DNA from: an uncultured Verrucomicrobiota bacterium
GTDB taxonomy: Bacteria > Verrucomicrobiota > Verrucomicrobiia > Limisphaerales > UBA9464
DNA: 64,000 nt
Direction: 5' to 3'
Assembly (NCBI GenBank): GCA_903922605.1
Contig: CAIXUG010000003.1
Span: forward strand, 120,658-184,657
In this document: positions 8,619 to 15,419 of the stretch, piece by piece
Position numbering within the stretch: position 1 is the stretch's first letter
Layout of the letters: every line of letters begins with the position of its first letter
Position numbers and translations under genes: made by a program
Notes under the pieces: generated by a model
What the model was told of the DNA's origin: nothing
Databases searched by the model: none
The model's input: only the letters and a program-made list of their open reading frames with translations

Positions 8619-9416
8619 ATGCTGCATTGGATGAAAAACAGGACGATGCTACTGGCGTGGGCTTTGATTGCCCTCATCGGGGCGACCTCTGTGGACACGT
8701 CCGCAGTGGCGCAAAGCGTCCTCTTTGATTTTGATGCCGCCCCCATTCACACACCGCTTCCGATAGACCTGACGGCAGGCGGGATCACGGCACACTTCTC
8801 GGCGACCGGACAAGGTTTCTCAATCCAAGCGGCCAATACGCTGGGTTTTACGCCTCCTGGCTTCTCCGGGAACTGCCTTTATCCCAGCAGCGTTTTCTCG
8901 TCCGATCTCGTCATCAGCTTCTCCAGGGCGCTGACCAATTTCTCCATCCTCTACTCGCCGCAGGAGCTGGGCTGCGACGACTCCGCCCGGATGAAGGTGA
9001 CCGCGTTCATGGACGGCACCCCAGTAGGAACGAACACCGCCATCGCGAGTACTCCCGGCACCTGGCCTTCGGAAACGCTGGGCATTGCCACCACGCAGGG
9101 CTTCAACAATGTGATCGTCCACTACGACGCACCCCCACCCACCTGCCGGGACTACGGAGTGATTTTCCTGGCCGACAACATGAGCGTGACCCCGGCACCC
9201 GAGCCGCCGAGCCTGCGAATCTCGCGCTCGGGCGATCAAATCCAACTCTCGTGGCCGGCAGATGCCACGGCATTTTCGCTCCAGTCGAATACCAATCTGC
9301 AGAACCCCAACTCCTGGCGTGTCATCACCAATACGCCAACAGTAACCGGTGGCAATAAGGCCGTCGGGCTGCCACTGGAGGCTTGGGATAGTTTTTTCCG
9401 GCTGAGATCTCCGTAA
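8619..9416 (+). CDS. Secreted protein with C-terminal FFRL module
   Basis: A 265-residue exported protein: signal peptide (MLLAWALIALIGATSVDTSA region), then a beta-rich jelly-roll-like domain beginning VLFDFDAAPIHTPLPIDL with NFSILYSP and DYGVIFLADN segments, of a type common in putative carbohydrate- or surface-binding exoproteins. It ends with the shared ~65-residue module (IQLSWPADATAFSLQSNTNL to FFRLRSP). No catalytic residues recognised. Start 8619 or 8631 (both ATG, same frame). It and the next gene (36 bases downstream) lie between the two copies of a 79-base repeat. Confidence 0.7.
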   Translation: MLHWMKNRTMLLAWALIALIGATSVDTSAVAQSVLFDFDAAPIHTPLPIDLTAGGITAHFSATGQGFSIQAANTLGFTPPGFSGNCLYPSSVFSSDLVISFSRALTNFSILYSPQELGCDDSARMKVTAFMDGTPVGTNTAIASTPGTWPSETLGIATTQGFNNVIVHYDAPPPTCRDYGVIFLADNMSVTPAPEPPSLRISRSGDQIQLSWPADATAFSLQSNTNLQNPNSWRVITNTPTVTGGNKAVGLPLEAWDSFFRLRSP

Positions 9417-9451
9417 CCCTTCCGAAACGGCAATTCACGACTTATCCCCTC

Positions 9452-10381
9452 ATGAAAGCATCCGTGACCATACGGTTGGCGCTCCTCGCCTTGACTTTCG
9501 GCCTAAACCAGCCATTGGGACGGAGCCAGGTGCTTTTGTCCGACGACTTCAATTATCCCGATGGTTCCCTGGAGTCGGTGTCAGCCGGGACCTGGCGTTA
9601 CAACGGAGGAACTTCAGGCGCGATCAGCGTGCAGTCGGGGCACGCCCTGTTGTCGGAGTCGGCGAACGGGGACATTAACAGCCTGTTGGCCGGGGCTCCG
9701 ATACTGGTCAGCAGCCCGGCGATTCTGTTTTCCAGCTTTTCGGCCACTTTCACCGCCCTGCCGTCCGGCGCCGGAGATTACTTCGCCCATTTCGGCGATC
9801 TCGGAAGCAACTTCCGCGCGCCGGTTTTTGCCTCCACCAATGGTGCCGCCCCGGGAAAGTTCAGACTCGGCATCACCCGCGGGGCCGTCGGTGTCGGTCA
9901 GGCAACGTTTCTCCCGACCGACTTTTCACTCAACACGGCTTATACCGTCGTCACCAGCTATTCCCTGGCCGGTGGTTACACCACGTTCTGGGTCAACCCC
10001 ACCAGCCAGGCCGATGCGCACGTCAATCCGAACGACCCGACGAGTTCCGTGGCCATTTGGGTGTATGCCCTGCTAGACGCGGGAAATGGTCCAAACGGAA
10101 TGGGAACCGTCCTGGTGGACGATTTGCGCGTTGGAAGAACATTTGGCGACGTGGTGGATTTCCCGCTGCGACTGATCCTGAATGGTCGCACTGACGCGGC
10201 CTTCGACATGAGCTTCCAGACGCTGAAGGACCGCTATTACCGAATCGAGATCTCCGACGACGTGTCCCCGCCGAATTGGACCACTCTGTATGACAATATT
10301 TATGGCAGCGGCACCATGCAATTCCTGCGAATTACGACCGGCGACGGAAACCGGTTCTATCGTCTCGTGCTGCTCCCCTAG
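9452..10381 (+). CDS. Secreted concanavalin-like protein with C-terminal FYRL module
   Basis: A 309-residue exported protein. Signal peptide at residues 1-25 (IRLALLALTFGLNQPLG). The mature start LLSDDFNYPDGSLESVSAGTW and later VYALLDAGNGPNGMGTVLVDD resemble the LamG/concanavalin-like folds of secreted Verrucomicrobial and Planctomycete proteins; these usually bind sugars. The last ~70 residues (RYYRIEISDDVSPPNWTTL to FYRLVLLP) are a divergent copy of the shared module. Same strand and close behind the previous secreted gene, so probably cotranscribed. Confidence 0.68.
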   Translation: MKASVTIRLALLALTFGLNQPLGRSQVLLSDDFNYPDGSLESVSAGTWRYNGGTSGAISVQSGHALLSESANGDINSLLAGAPILVSSPAILFSSFSATFTALPSGAGDYFAHFGDLGSNFRAPVFASTNGAAPGKFRLGITRGAVGVGQATFLPTDFSLNTAYTVVTSYSLAGGYTTFWVNPTSQADAHVNPNDPTSSVAIWVYALLDAGNGPNGMGTVLVDDLRVGRTFGDVVDFPLRLILNGRTDAAFDMSFQTLKDRYYRIEISDDVSPPNWTTLYDNIYGSGTMQFLRITTGDGNRFYRLVLLP

Positions 10382-10478
10382 CGTGGAGCGCCTCAAATCA
10401 TGAAGATTAATCGTGACGGGCGTGCAAGGCGTTGCTGAGGACAGTCGGAACGACCAATCGTGAAATCGAGGACGTCGC

Positions 10479-11828
10479 TCAGATCCCCAAGGCTGCGTAG
10501 CTGAATTCCTTGCGCTGTTCTCGGGTGAGCCAGCCGTTGGCCTCCTTGTCGCCGGGGAACTGTTGCTTCACCGGATCCCAATGCAGCGGACGACCCAGGC
10601 GCATCGCGATCGCGCCGAGATGGCACACGCTTACGCTCCGGTGGCCGATTTCGGCCTCGGCGGCGGGTGCCTTCCGCGAGCGCAGGCAGTCGAAGAAGTT
10701 GCCCATGTGGTCGTTGCTCTCGTAGGCCGACCACGTCTTGTTCGCGAGCGGTTCCTGCAGGATGGCCGGGTCGCTCGCCATGATGGTGCCGCGGCTTACG
10801 AACACCCAGCCGTCGTTGCCCTCGAAGAGCACGCCGTTCGGCATCTGACCCGGCGGCGTCTTGGGGTCGATCACGTTGCCGCCCGGGCCTTCCGTCTGGA
10901 CGGTGCGGCAGGTATGGGTGACGCCATTGGCGTAGCGGTAGCTCACGAAGAACGTGCTGGGGAAGCTGTAGCCGCCCGGCACCGGATCACGCAGCCCGTG
11001 CCCTTCGATGGCGACGGGGCCGGCCTCGGCCAGTGGCAATCCGGTGCCCCAGATCGCGATGTCGTTATGATGCGCGCCCCAGTCGGTGAGCGTGCCGGCG
11101 GAGTAGTCCCACCAGTAGCGGAAGCTGCCATGCCCGCGCTCCTTCACGTAGGGCACGCTGACGGTCTGTCCCTGCCAGGTGTTCCAGTCGAAGCCTGCCG
11201 GAACCGGCGAGGTCGCAAAGGGTCCGCCATGTTGGCCCATGGGGATGGATGAGGTGATATGCTTCAAGGCACCCAACCGGCCGTTGCGGACCAGTTCGAC
11301 GGCCAGCCGGAAGCGCTTGTCGCTGCGTTGTTGGCTGCCGGTCTGGAGCACGGTGCCGGCGGCCCGGACGGCTTTCACGAGCCGCTTGCCCTCGTCGATG
11401 CAGAGGGTGAGCGGTTTCTCGGAGTAGATGTCCTTGCCGGCCTTGATGGCGGTCAGATTGATGAATGTGTGCCAGTGGTCAGGCGTGCCATTGATGACCA
11501 CATGGAGGCCGGGATGCTGCACGCATTCGCGGAAGTCCGAGTAGCGTTTCGCATTCGGGTAGTCCTTCCCGGCGGCCTCCAGGCGGGTCGCATCCACATC
11601 GCAGAGGGCGACGATGTCGCCGAAGCGGCTGGCATTTTTCGCGTCGCCCCGGCCCATGCCGCCGCACCCGATCAGCGCGATGGCGGGACGGTCATTGGGG
11701 GAGAGCGGCACGCGCGGCCGGGGAGCATCAGCGGCCTGGGCCTCAAACCAGGCGGGCAGCGCCGCACCGGCAGAAATGACCGCGGAAGCACGGAGAAACC
11801 CACGGCGGGAAATGTGGAACGGGGACAT
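10479..11828 (-). CDS. TAT-exported Gfo/Idh/MocA family oxidoreductase
   Basis: A 449-residue NAD(P)-binding sugar-type oxidoreductase. The N-terminus carries a twin-arginine signal (ISRRGFLRASAVISAGAALP), then the Rossmann motif AIALIGCGGMGRGDAKNA and the EKPLTLCIDEG segment typical of the family (EKP motif). Substrate is not deducible; relatives act on sugars and inositols, and exported versions are abundant in polysaccharide-degrading Verrucomicrobia and Planctomycetes. The ATG at 11828 is chosen since the TAT signal follows directly and a TTGGAA-N17-TAGCTA promoter ends 7 bases upstream; an upstream ATG at 11864 would lie inside the promoter. A copy of its 3' end sits at 8449-8527. Confidence 0.88.
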   Translation of the reverse strand: MSPFHISRRGFLRASAVISAGAALPAWFEAQAADAPRPRVPLSPNDRPAIALIGCGGMGRGDAKNASRFGDIVALCDVDATRLEAAGKDYPNAKRYSDFRECVQHPGLHVVINGTPDHWHTFINLTAIKAGKDIYSEKPLTLCIDEGKRLVKAVRAAGTVLQTGSQQRSDKRFRLAVELVRNGRLGALKHITSSIPMGQHGGPFATSPVPAGFDWNTWQGQTVSVPYVKERGHGSFRYWWDYSAGTLTDWGAHHNDIAIWGTGLPLAEAGPVAIEGHGLRDPVPGGYSFPSTFFVSYRYANGVTHTCRTVQTEGPGGNVIDPKTPPGQMPNGVLFEGNDGWVFVSRGTIMASDPAILQEPLANKTWSAYESNDHMGNFFDCLRSRKAPAAEAEIGHRSVSVCHLGAIAMRLGRPLHWDPVKQQFPGDKEANGWLTREQRKEFSYAALGI

Positions 11829-11835
11829 GGAAGAA

Positions 11836-11864
11836 TAGCTAAACGAAACGCGGTGAAATTCCAA
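11836..11864 (-). promoter_or_regulatory. Predicted leaderless promoter of the TAT oxidoreductase
   Basis: Minus strand TTGGAA (11864-11859), exactly 17 bases, TAGCTA (11841-11836), 7 bases to the ATG at 11828. No Shine-Dalgarno sequence. Confidence 0.5.
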
Positions 11865-11888
11865 ACCCCAAACGACGGGCTTGGGAGA

Positions 11889-12048
11889 AGCTCAAAGCTC
11901 AAAGCTCAAAATTCAAAATTCAAAATCGCTCACTGCCTACCGAGTAACGTCGGCCCGCCTGAGGTTTGGGTTCCTCGCTGCATTTCGGAAACTTTGAATT
12001 CTGAGCTTTGAGCTTTGAATTTTGAATTTTGAATTTTGAATTTGAATC
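11889..12048. repeat. Period-7 word repeats in opposite orientations (AAGCTCA / AAATTCA)
   Basis: Left block 11889-11926: three AGCTCAA units followed by AATTCAA units. Right block from about 11994 to 12048: complementary words (TGAGCTT twice, TGAATTT four times). The order of the two word types is the same in both blocks instead of mirrored, so the pairing is offset. Each word contains a 4-base palindrome (AGCT or AATT). About 65 bases of ordinary sequence lie between. It separates the divergent oxidoreductase and IscA-like genes. Confidence 0.85.
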
Positions 12049-12066
12049 CTCCTTCTCCGGCGTTCG

Positions 12067-12095
12067 TTGACGCTGCTTCGCGCCGCCCCTAGGTT
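12067..12095 (+). promoter_or_regulatory. Predicted promoter of the Fe-S assembly genes
   Basis: TTGACG (12067-12072), 17-base spacer, TAGGTT (12090-12095), 9 bases before the ATG at 12105. Confidence 0.55.
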
Positions 12096-12104
12096 GGCGG
12101 GGAC

Positions 12105-12500
12105 ATGATCGCCGGAAAAATCGGAGCCGCCAAACCCGCCGCCGCCACGCCCAGTTTTCGCGTGGGCGACGAACGGCTCATCAAGCTCAGCGAAAACGCG
12201 GGCAAGAAGGTCTCGACGCTGCTCGGGCGGCAGGGGCGTCCCCAGGGCGTGCTGCGGGTGGCGGTCGTGGGCGGCGGCTGCTCCGGCCTGCAATACAAGA
12301 TGGACCTGCAGGACCAGCCGCAGAACCGCGACATCCTCGTCGAGAGCGCCGGCGTGCGCGTGGTCGTGGACCCCAAGAGCGCGCTCTACGTGACCGGCTC
12401 CGAGCTGGACTATTCGGATGCCCTGACCGAGGGCGGCTTCAAGGTGAAGAACCCGAATGCCGCGACGAGCTGCTCGTGCGGGGAGAGTTTTAGTGCGTGA
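12105..12500 (+). CDS. HesB/IscA-type iron-sulfur cluster assembly protein
   Basis: A 131-residue A-type Fe-S carrier. The core VGGGCSGLQYKMDL and the C-terminal CSCGESFSA give the three conserved cysteines C59, C123 and C125 that hold an Fe-S cluster before transfer to apoproteins. A ~20-residue Ala-rich N-terminal extension precedes the fold. ErpA, IscA and SufA cannot be told apart here. It overlaps the next small membrane gene by 4 bases; ancestral linkage to hscB, another Fe-S assembly factor, is supported by an hscB start relic at 12769. Confidence 0.9.
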   Translation: MIAGKIGAAKPAAATPSFRVGDERLIKLSENAGKKVSTLLGRQGRPQGVLRVAVVGGGCSGLQYKMDLQDQPQNRDILVESAGVRVVVDPKSALYVTGSELDYSDALTEGGFKVKNPNAATSCSCGESFSA

Positions 12501-12772
12501 GAATCCGTGCCGCCAATCCAAAAAAATTCTGGATGGGCTTCGGAATCGTACTTGGAGCGTCTATCGCTGTGAACTTGCTTAGCTTTCTCATGAGATCGGA
12601 TGTCCTTCCCGCCAAGGACGGCGCCCAGGAATGGGGATTTCCATGGGCCTATTGGAAGCATAGTGCCTTGCACGGCGTGACGGTGAACGAAGCAGCCTTC
12701 TGGAAGGACGTGGGACTTGCCTTTGGTCTGAGTTATGTGGCGGGTTCAATCATCTCTAGAAAAGGAGCATGA
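12497..12772 (+). CDS. Small membrane protein, unknown
   Basis: A 91-residue protein with one clear membrane helix near the N-terminus (FWMGFGIVLGASIAVNLLSF, about residues 11-30) and a weaker one near the C-terminus (VGLAFGLSYVAGSII). Starts with GTG overlapping the stop of the Fe-S gene (GTGA). Its stop overlaps the relic hscB ATG (ATGA), with AAGGAG just upstream of that ATG. No known family recognised; the tight overlaps imply an original operon iscA-like / this gene / hscB. Confidence 0.6.
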   Translation: MRIRAANPKKFWMGFGIVLGASIAVNLLSFLMRSDVLPAKDGAQEWGFPWAYWKHSALHGVTVNEAAFWKDVGLAFGLSYVAGSIISRKGA

Positions 12773-12858
12773 CCGACGCCTTTGCCTTGCTGACCGCTTC
12801 CGGTTGGATGAGGAGAAGCCGGCGGCCAACGGGGCCCGGCCAAACACGGGCCGCATAA
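12769..12858 (+). pseudogene. Relic of the hscB 5' end
   Basis: Starts with ATG preceded by AAGGAG and encodes MTDAFALL, the same first eight residues as hscB at 13544. The first 25 bases match hscB with two differences, both synonymous. After that the frame diverges and stops at 12856-12858 after 29 residues. It marks the original position of hscB behind the small membrane gene. Confidence 0.75.
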
Positions 12859-12862
12859 GTGA

Positions 12863-12891
12863 TTGCCCGCCGGCACTTGCCTCCTTAGCTT
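12863..12891 (+). promoter_or_regulatory. Predicted leaderless promoter of the DUF433/DUF5615 module
   Basis: TTGCCC (12863-12868), 17-base spacer, TAGCTT (12886-12891), 6 bases (gatttt) to the ATG at 12898. This is one of the clearest leaderless arrangements in the window. Confidence 0.6.
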
Positions 12892-12897
12892 GATTTT

Positions 12898-13194
12898 ATG
12901 ACGGCGACAGAAACCACCGGTCATCTGCTGCACGACTCCGCGGGTGTGCTGCGAATTCGCGGCACCGGCCACAAGGTCATCATGCTGGTCGGCGAGCATG
13001 TGAATCACGGCTGGGACGCCGGGGAGATGCAGCGGCAACATCCCGAACTGACGCTGGGGCAGATTCATTCCGTGCTGTCGTATTACTACGACCATGCGGA
13101 GGAGTTGCGGACGGAACTGGCCAAGCGTGAACAGGATGCCGGCACTGCACTCCAGAAACTCAGCCGCGACGGAAAACTCCGCCCGATCCGCTGA
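12898..13194 (+). CDS. DUF433 antitoxin-like protein
   Basis: A 98-residue protein with the DUF433 winged-helix pattern: RIRGTGHKVIMLVGEHVNHGWDAGEMQRQHPELTLGQIHSVLSYYYDH region (about residues 18-65; 'xxGTRhxVxxIxxxxxxGxSxeeIxxxyPxLTxaqIxaALxYYxxH'). Such proteins are predicted antitoxins and are usually followed by a DUF5615 PIN-like protein, as here 2 bases downstream. Charged C-terminal tail (ELAKREQDAG onward) likely contacts the toxin. Confidence 0.82.
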   Translation: MTATETTGHLLHDSAGVLRIRGTGHKVIMLVGEHVNHGWDAGEMQRQHPELTLGQIHSVLSYYYDHAEELRTELAKREQDAGTALQKLSRDGKLRPIR

Positions 13195-13196
13195 GC

Positions 13197-13547
13197 GTGG
13201 CGCATCGGTTCTATTTCGATGTGCATGTCACGGCGGCAGCGGCATTCCGGTTGCGCCGACAGGGTGTGGATGTGCTCCGGGTTCAGGAGATCGGGGCGGA
13301 ACGTCTTTCCGAACCGCAACATCTGGAACAGGCTCTGCGGCTGGGCCGCATCCTCGTTACGCAAGATACCGACTTCCTGGCCTTGGCAAACGCGGCGCAT
13401 CAGGACGGGAAAACGGTTCCCACGGTCGTTTTCAGCCGGCAGTCCATTGCCTTGGGCGACCTGATCGCGGACCTTGAACTCATCGCCACGACGGAGCCGC
13501 CGGAAGCGGCCACAGGACTTGTTTTCTATCTGCCCATCCGAACATGA
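13197..13547 (+). CDS. DUF5615 PIN-like toxin
   Basis: A 116-residue PIN-like protein. The N-terminal FYFDVHVTAAAAFRLRRQGVDV region gives the first acidic residue and the helix typical of DUF5615, and VTQDTDF carries the conserved TxDxDF pair of acids. Predicted role is a nuclease toxin paired with the DUF433 protein just upstream. Start is the GTG at 13197, 2 bases after the antitoxin stop. Its stop overlaps the hscB ATG (ATGA), so the module now sits directly in front of hscB. Confidence 0.82.
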   Translation: MAHRFYFDVHVTAAAAFRLRRQGVDVLRVQEIGAERLSEPQHLEQALRLGRILVTQDTDFLALANAAHQDGKTVPTVVFSRQSIALGDLIADLELIATTEPPEAATGLVFYLPIRT

Positions 13548-14164
13548 CCGATGCCTTTGCCCTGCTGAACGAACCCCGCCGCCCCTGGCTGGATGCCGAT
13601 GCGCTCAAGGCGCGGTTTATGCCGCTCTCGACGGCGGTGCATCCGGACCGGGTTCACGGCGCTTCCGAGGCGGAGAGGCTCGCCGCGAACGAGCGGTATG
13701 CCGAATTGAATGCCGCCTTCAACACGCTCCGCGAACCGCGTGAGCGGCTGTTGCACCTGCTGGAACTGGAGGCGGGCGCGAAGCCCGGCGACATCCAGCG
13801 CATCCCGCCCGGCACGATGGATCTCTTTATCGAGATCGGGCAGACCTGTCGCGATGCCGATGCCTTTCTCACGAAGAAATCCACGGCGACCTCGCCCATG
13901 CTCAAACTGCGGATCATGCAGGAGGGACTGGACTGGGCCGACAAGCTGCAGGCGTTGCAGGGCCGCGTGAATGCGCGTCGGGACGAGCTGACTATCGAAC
14001 TTCAGACGATGAACGCGACGTGGGACGCCGCCCCGCCGATCGGTTCACCGGAGCGCCGCGCTGCGTTGCCCCTGGAACGGCTGGAGCAGATTTACCGCAC
14101 GATGAGCTACGTCGCGCGCTGGACGGAGCAGTTGACCGAGCGCGTGGTGCAGCTCGCGATGTAA
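13544..14164 (+). CDS. hscB: Fe-S assembly co-chaperone HscB
   Basis: A 206-residue J-domain protein that in the known family brings the IscU scaffold to the Hsp70 chaperone HscA during iron-sulfur cluster transfer. The J-domain HPD tripeptide is at residues 33-35 (STAVHPDRVHG), followed by AANERYAELNAAFNTLREP; the C-terminal helical bundle (EIGQTCRDADAFL, DELTIELQTMNATWD) corresponds to the IscU-binding domain. The first 25 bases are duplicated at 12769, ahead of the inserted toxin-antitoxin genes; translation may now be coupled to the toxin gene. Confidence 0.88.
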   Translation: MTDAFALLNEPRRPWLDADALKARFMPLSTAVHPDRVHGASEAERLAANERYAELNAAFNTLREPRERLLHLLELEAGAKPGDIQRIPPGTMDLFIEIGQTCRDADAFLTKKSTATSPMLKLRIMQEGLDWADKLQALQGRVNARRDELTIELQTMNATWDAAPPIGSPERRAALPLERLEQIYRTMSYVARWTEQLTERVVQLAM

Positions 14165-14173
14165 GGTGTGTCG

Positions 14174-14202
14174 TTGCGCGGGGCCGGGGCCTGCGACACG
14201 CT
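14174..14202 (+). promoter_or_regulatory. Predicted leaderless promoter of moaC
   Basis: TTGCGC (14174-14179), 17-base spacer, CACGCT (14197-14202), 6 bases to the ATG at 14209. Confidence 0.45.
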
Positions 14203-14208
14203 GCGCGC

Positions 14209-14688
14209 ATGGGTCAGCTTTCCCACATTTCCGCCACCGGCGAGGCCAGCATGGTGGACGTCTCCCACAAGCCCGCCGTGCTCCGTGAGGCGGTGGCCGG
14301 CGGGGAAATCCGCCTGGCCCCGGAGACGCTGGCGCTCATCGAGTCCGATCAGATCGCCAAGGGCAACGTGCTCGCGACCGCCCGGATCGCGGGCATTCTT
14401 GCCGCCAAGAAAGCGGGCGAACTGATCCCGCTCTGCCACCCGTTGCCCATCACGCATTGCGGGGTGGACTTTGAGATTCCGGCGTCGCGCGACCGGATCC
14501 TCATCACGGCGTCGGCCAAAATCACCGCCCCCACCGGCGTCGAGATGGAGGCATTGATGGCGGTGAGTGTGGCGGCGCTCACGATCTACGACATGTGCAA
14601 GGCGGTGGACAAGGCGATGGTGATTGGCGAGGTGCGGCTGATTTCGAAGCGAAAAGGCGGGCCAGCCAGTGAGCCAGTGAGCCAGTAG
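14209..14688 (+). CDS. moaC: Cyclic pyranopterin monophosphate synthase MoaC
   Basis: A 159-residue enzyme of molybdenum cofactor synthesis (with MoaA converts GTP to cPMP). Diagnostic segments: MVDVSHKPAVLREAVAGGEI, KGNVLATARIAGILAAKKAG, LIPLCHPLPITHCGVDFEI and MEALMAVSVAALTIYDMCKAVDK with the catalytic Lys region. The ATG at 14209 is chosen over longer in-frame openings that overlap hscB. The final residues GGPASEPVSQ and the stop codon lie in period-8 repeat DNA, so the C-terminus seems to have been overwritten or extended by the repeat. moeA lies elsewhere in the window (31756). Confidence 0.95.
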   Translation: MGQLSHISATGEASMVDVSHKPAVLREAVAGGEIRLAPETLALIESDQIAKGNVLATARIAGILAAKKAGELIPLCHPLPITHCGVDFEIPASRDRILITASAKITAPTGVEMEALMAVSVAALTIYDMCKAVDKAMVIGEVRLISKRKGGPASEPVSQ

Positions 14689-14760
14689 GTCAGTAGGTCA
14701 GTGAGCCAGTGGGTCAGACTGCTGAGGTGGCTCACCGGCACCTTCTGATCACTGATTACT
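14665..14760. repeat. Period-8 word repeats (GCCAGTGA / GTCAGTAG)
   Basis: Seven consecutive 8-base words from 14665 to 14720 (variants of GCCAGTGA, GTCAGTAG, GCCAGTGG), followed after ~20 bases by opposite-orientation words (CTGATCACTGATTACTC near 14745-14760). The first three words encode the last residues and the stop of moaC. Confidence 0.85.
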
Positions 14761-14833
14761 CGCTCGTTACCCGGCGGCTGCTTTCGCGGTTGTAGTGGGT
14801 GGAAACACGAACCACAGAAACCAAAGGAACCCA

Positions 14834-15259
14834 ATGAACTTGGTAATAGGGCTGGTGGTGGTGGGAATGCTACTGGTGTGGCTGGTGGCTTGGCTCGCGC
14901 GGCGCTGGGGCGGGGGACGCTGGAACGGCTATGGTTCCGGCTACGATTACGACAGCGGGGACTGGTCGGACCGGGATTCCGGCTCCGGCTTCTGGCCTTC
15001 CTGGCTCTGGTGGAATTCCTCCGCAAACGACAGTCCCTCGGGTTCCGAGTCACTCCCGCACGCCATTTCTTCCGTGGATGCCGGTTCGGCTGACAGTTCC
15101 ACTTCAGCGGGCGAGTGCGGCAGTTCGTTTTCCAGCGATGGCGGTGGCTTCTCCGGTGACTCTGGCGGTGGCGGCTGCGATTGCGGCTCCAGCGGTGGCG
15201 GCGATTGTGGAGGCGGCGGTGGCGGCGATTGTGGAGGCGGCGGAGGCGGAGGCGAGTGA
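14834..15259 (+). CDS. Membrane-anchored Gly/Ser/Cys-rich tail protein
   Basis: A 141-residue protein: one N-terminal helix (LVIGLVVVGMLLVWLVAWLA, residues 2-21), a Tyr/Asp/Trp-rich middle, and a Gly/Ser/Cys tail with repeated GGGDCGGG units. The tail contains an exact 24-base tandem duplication at 15194-15241. Start ATG at 14834 has AAAGGAAC upstream. No family recognised; Gly-Cys tails occur on various surface proteins. The gene lies between two stretches of period-8 repeats, so a repeat-derived open frame cannot be excluded. Confidence 0.5.
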   Translation: MNLVIGLVVVGMLLVWLVAWLARRWGGGRWNGYGSGYDYDSGDWSDRDSGSGFWPSWLWWNSSANDSPSGSESLPHAISSVDAGSADSSTSAGECGSSFSSDGGGFSGDSGGGGCDCGSSGGGDCGGGGGGDCGGGGGGGE

Positions 15260-15358
15260 ATCAGTAATCAGTATACAGTAGGTCAGTGAATCAGTAAGCA
15301 GAATGGCCAAGGGCGCTTTCCTTCTCTTACTGACCCACTGACCCACTGACCCACTGAC
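15255..15358. repeat. Period-8 word repeats as a hairpin (AGTAGGTC / CCACTGAC)
   Basis: Forward words AGTGAATC, AGTAGGTC and variants at 15255-15299 (two units of 7), then ~25 bases, then TTACTGAC and three CCACTGAC words at 15327-15358. The two sides are complementary in word content, so a long hairpin can form. Same word family as 14665-14760. Confidence 0.85.
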
Positions 15359-15419
15359 TCAATGGCTCACTCGCTTCGCCGCTTCCCCGCACACGCGCCC
15401 GGTGCTTCACTCCGGGCGC

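Noticed and set aside
8619..8746. Extension of the duplicated oxidoreductase tail as a real gene
   Set aside because: The open frame upstream of the 79-base match does not resemble the oxidoreductase and overlaps the signal-peptide region of the secreted gene on the other strand.
14665..15358. CRISPR array
   Set aside because: Repeat units are only 8 bases with no spacers and no cas genes.
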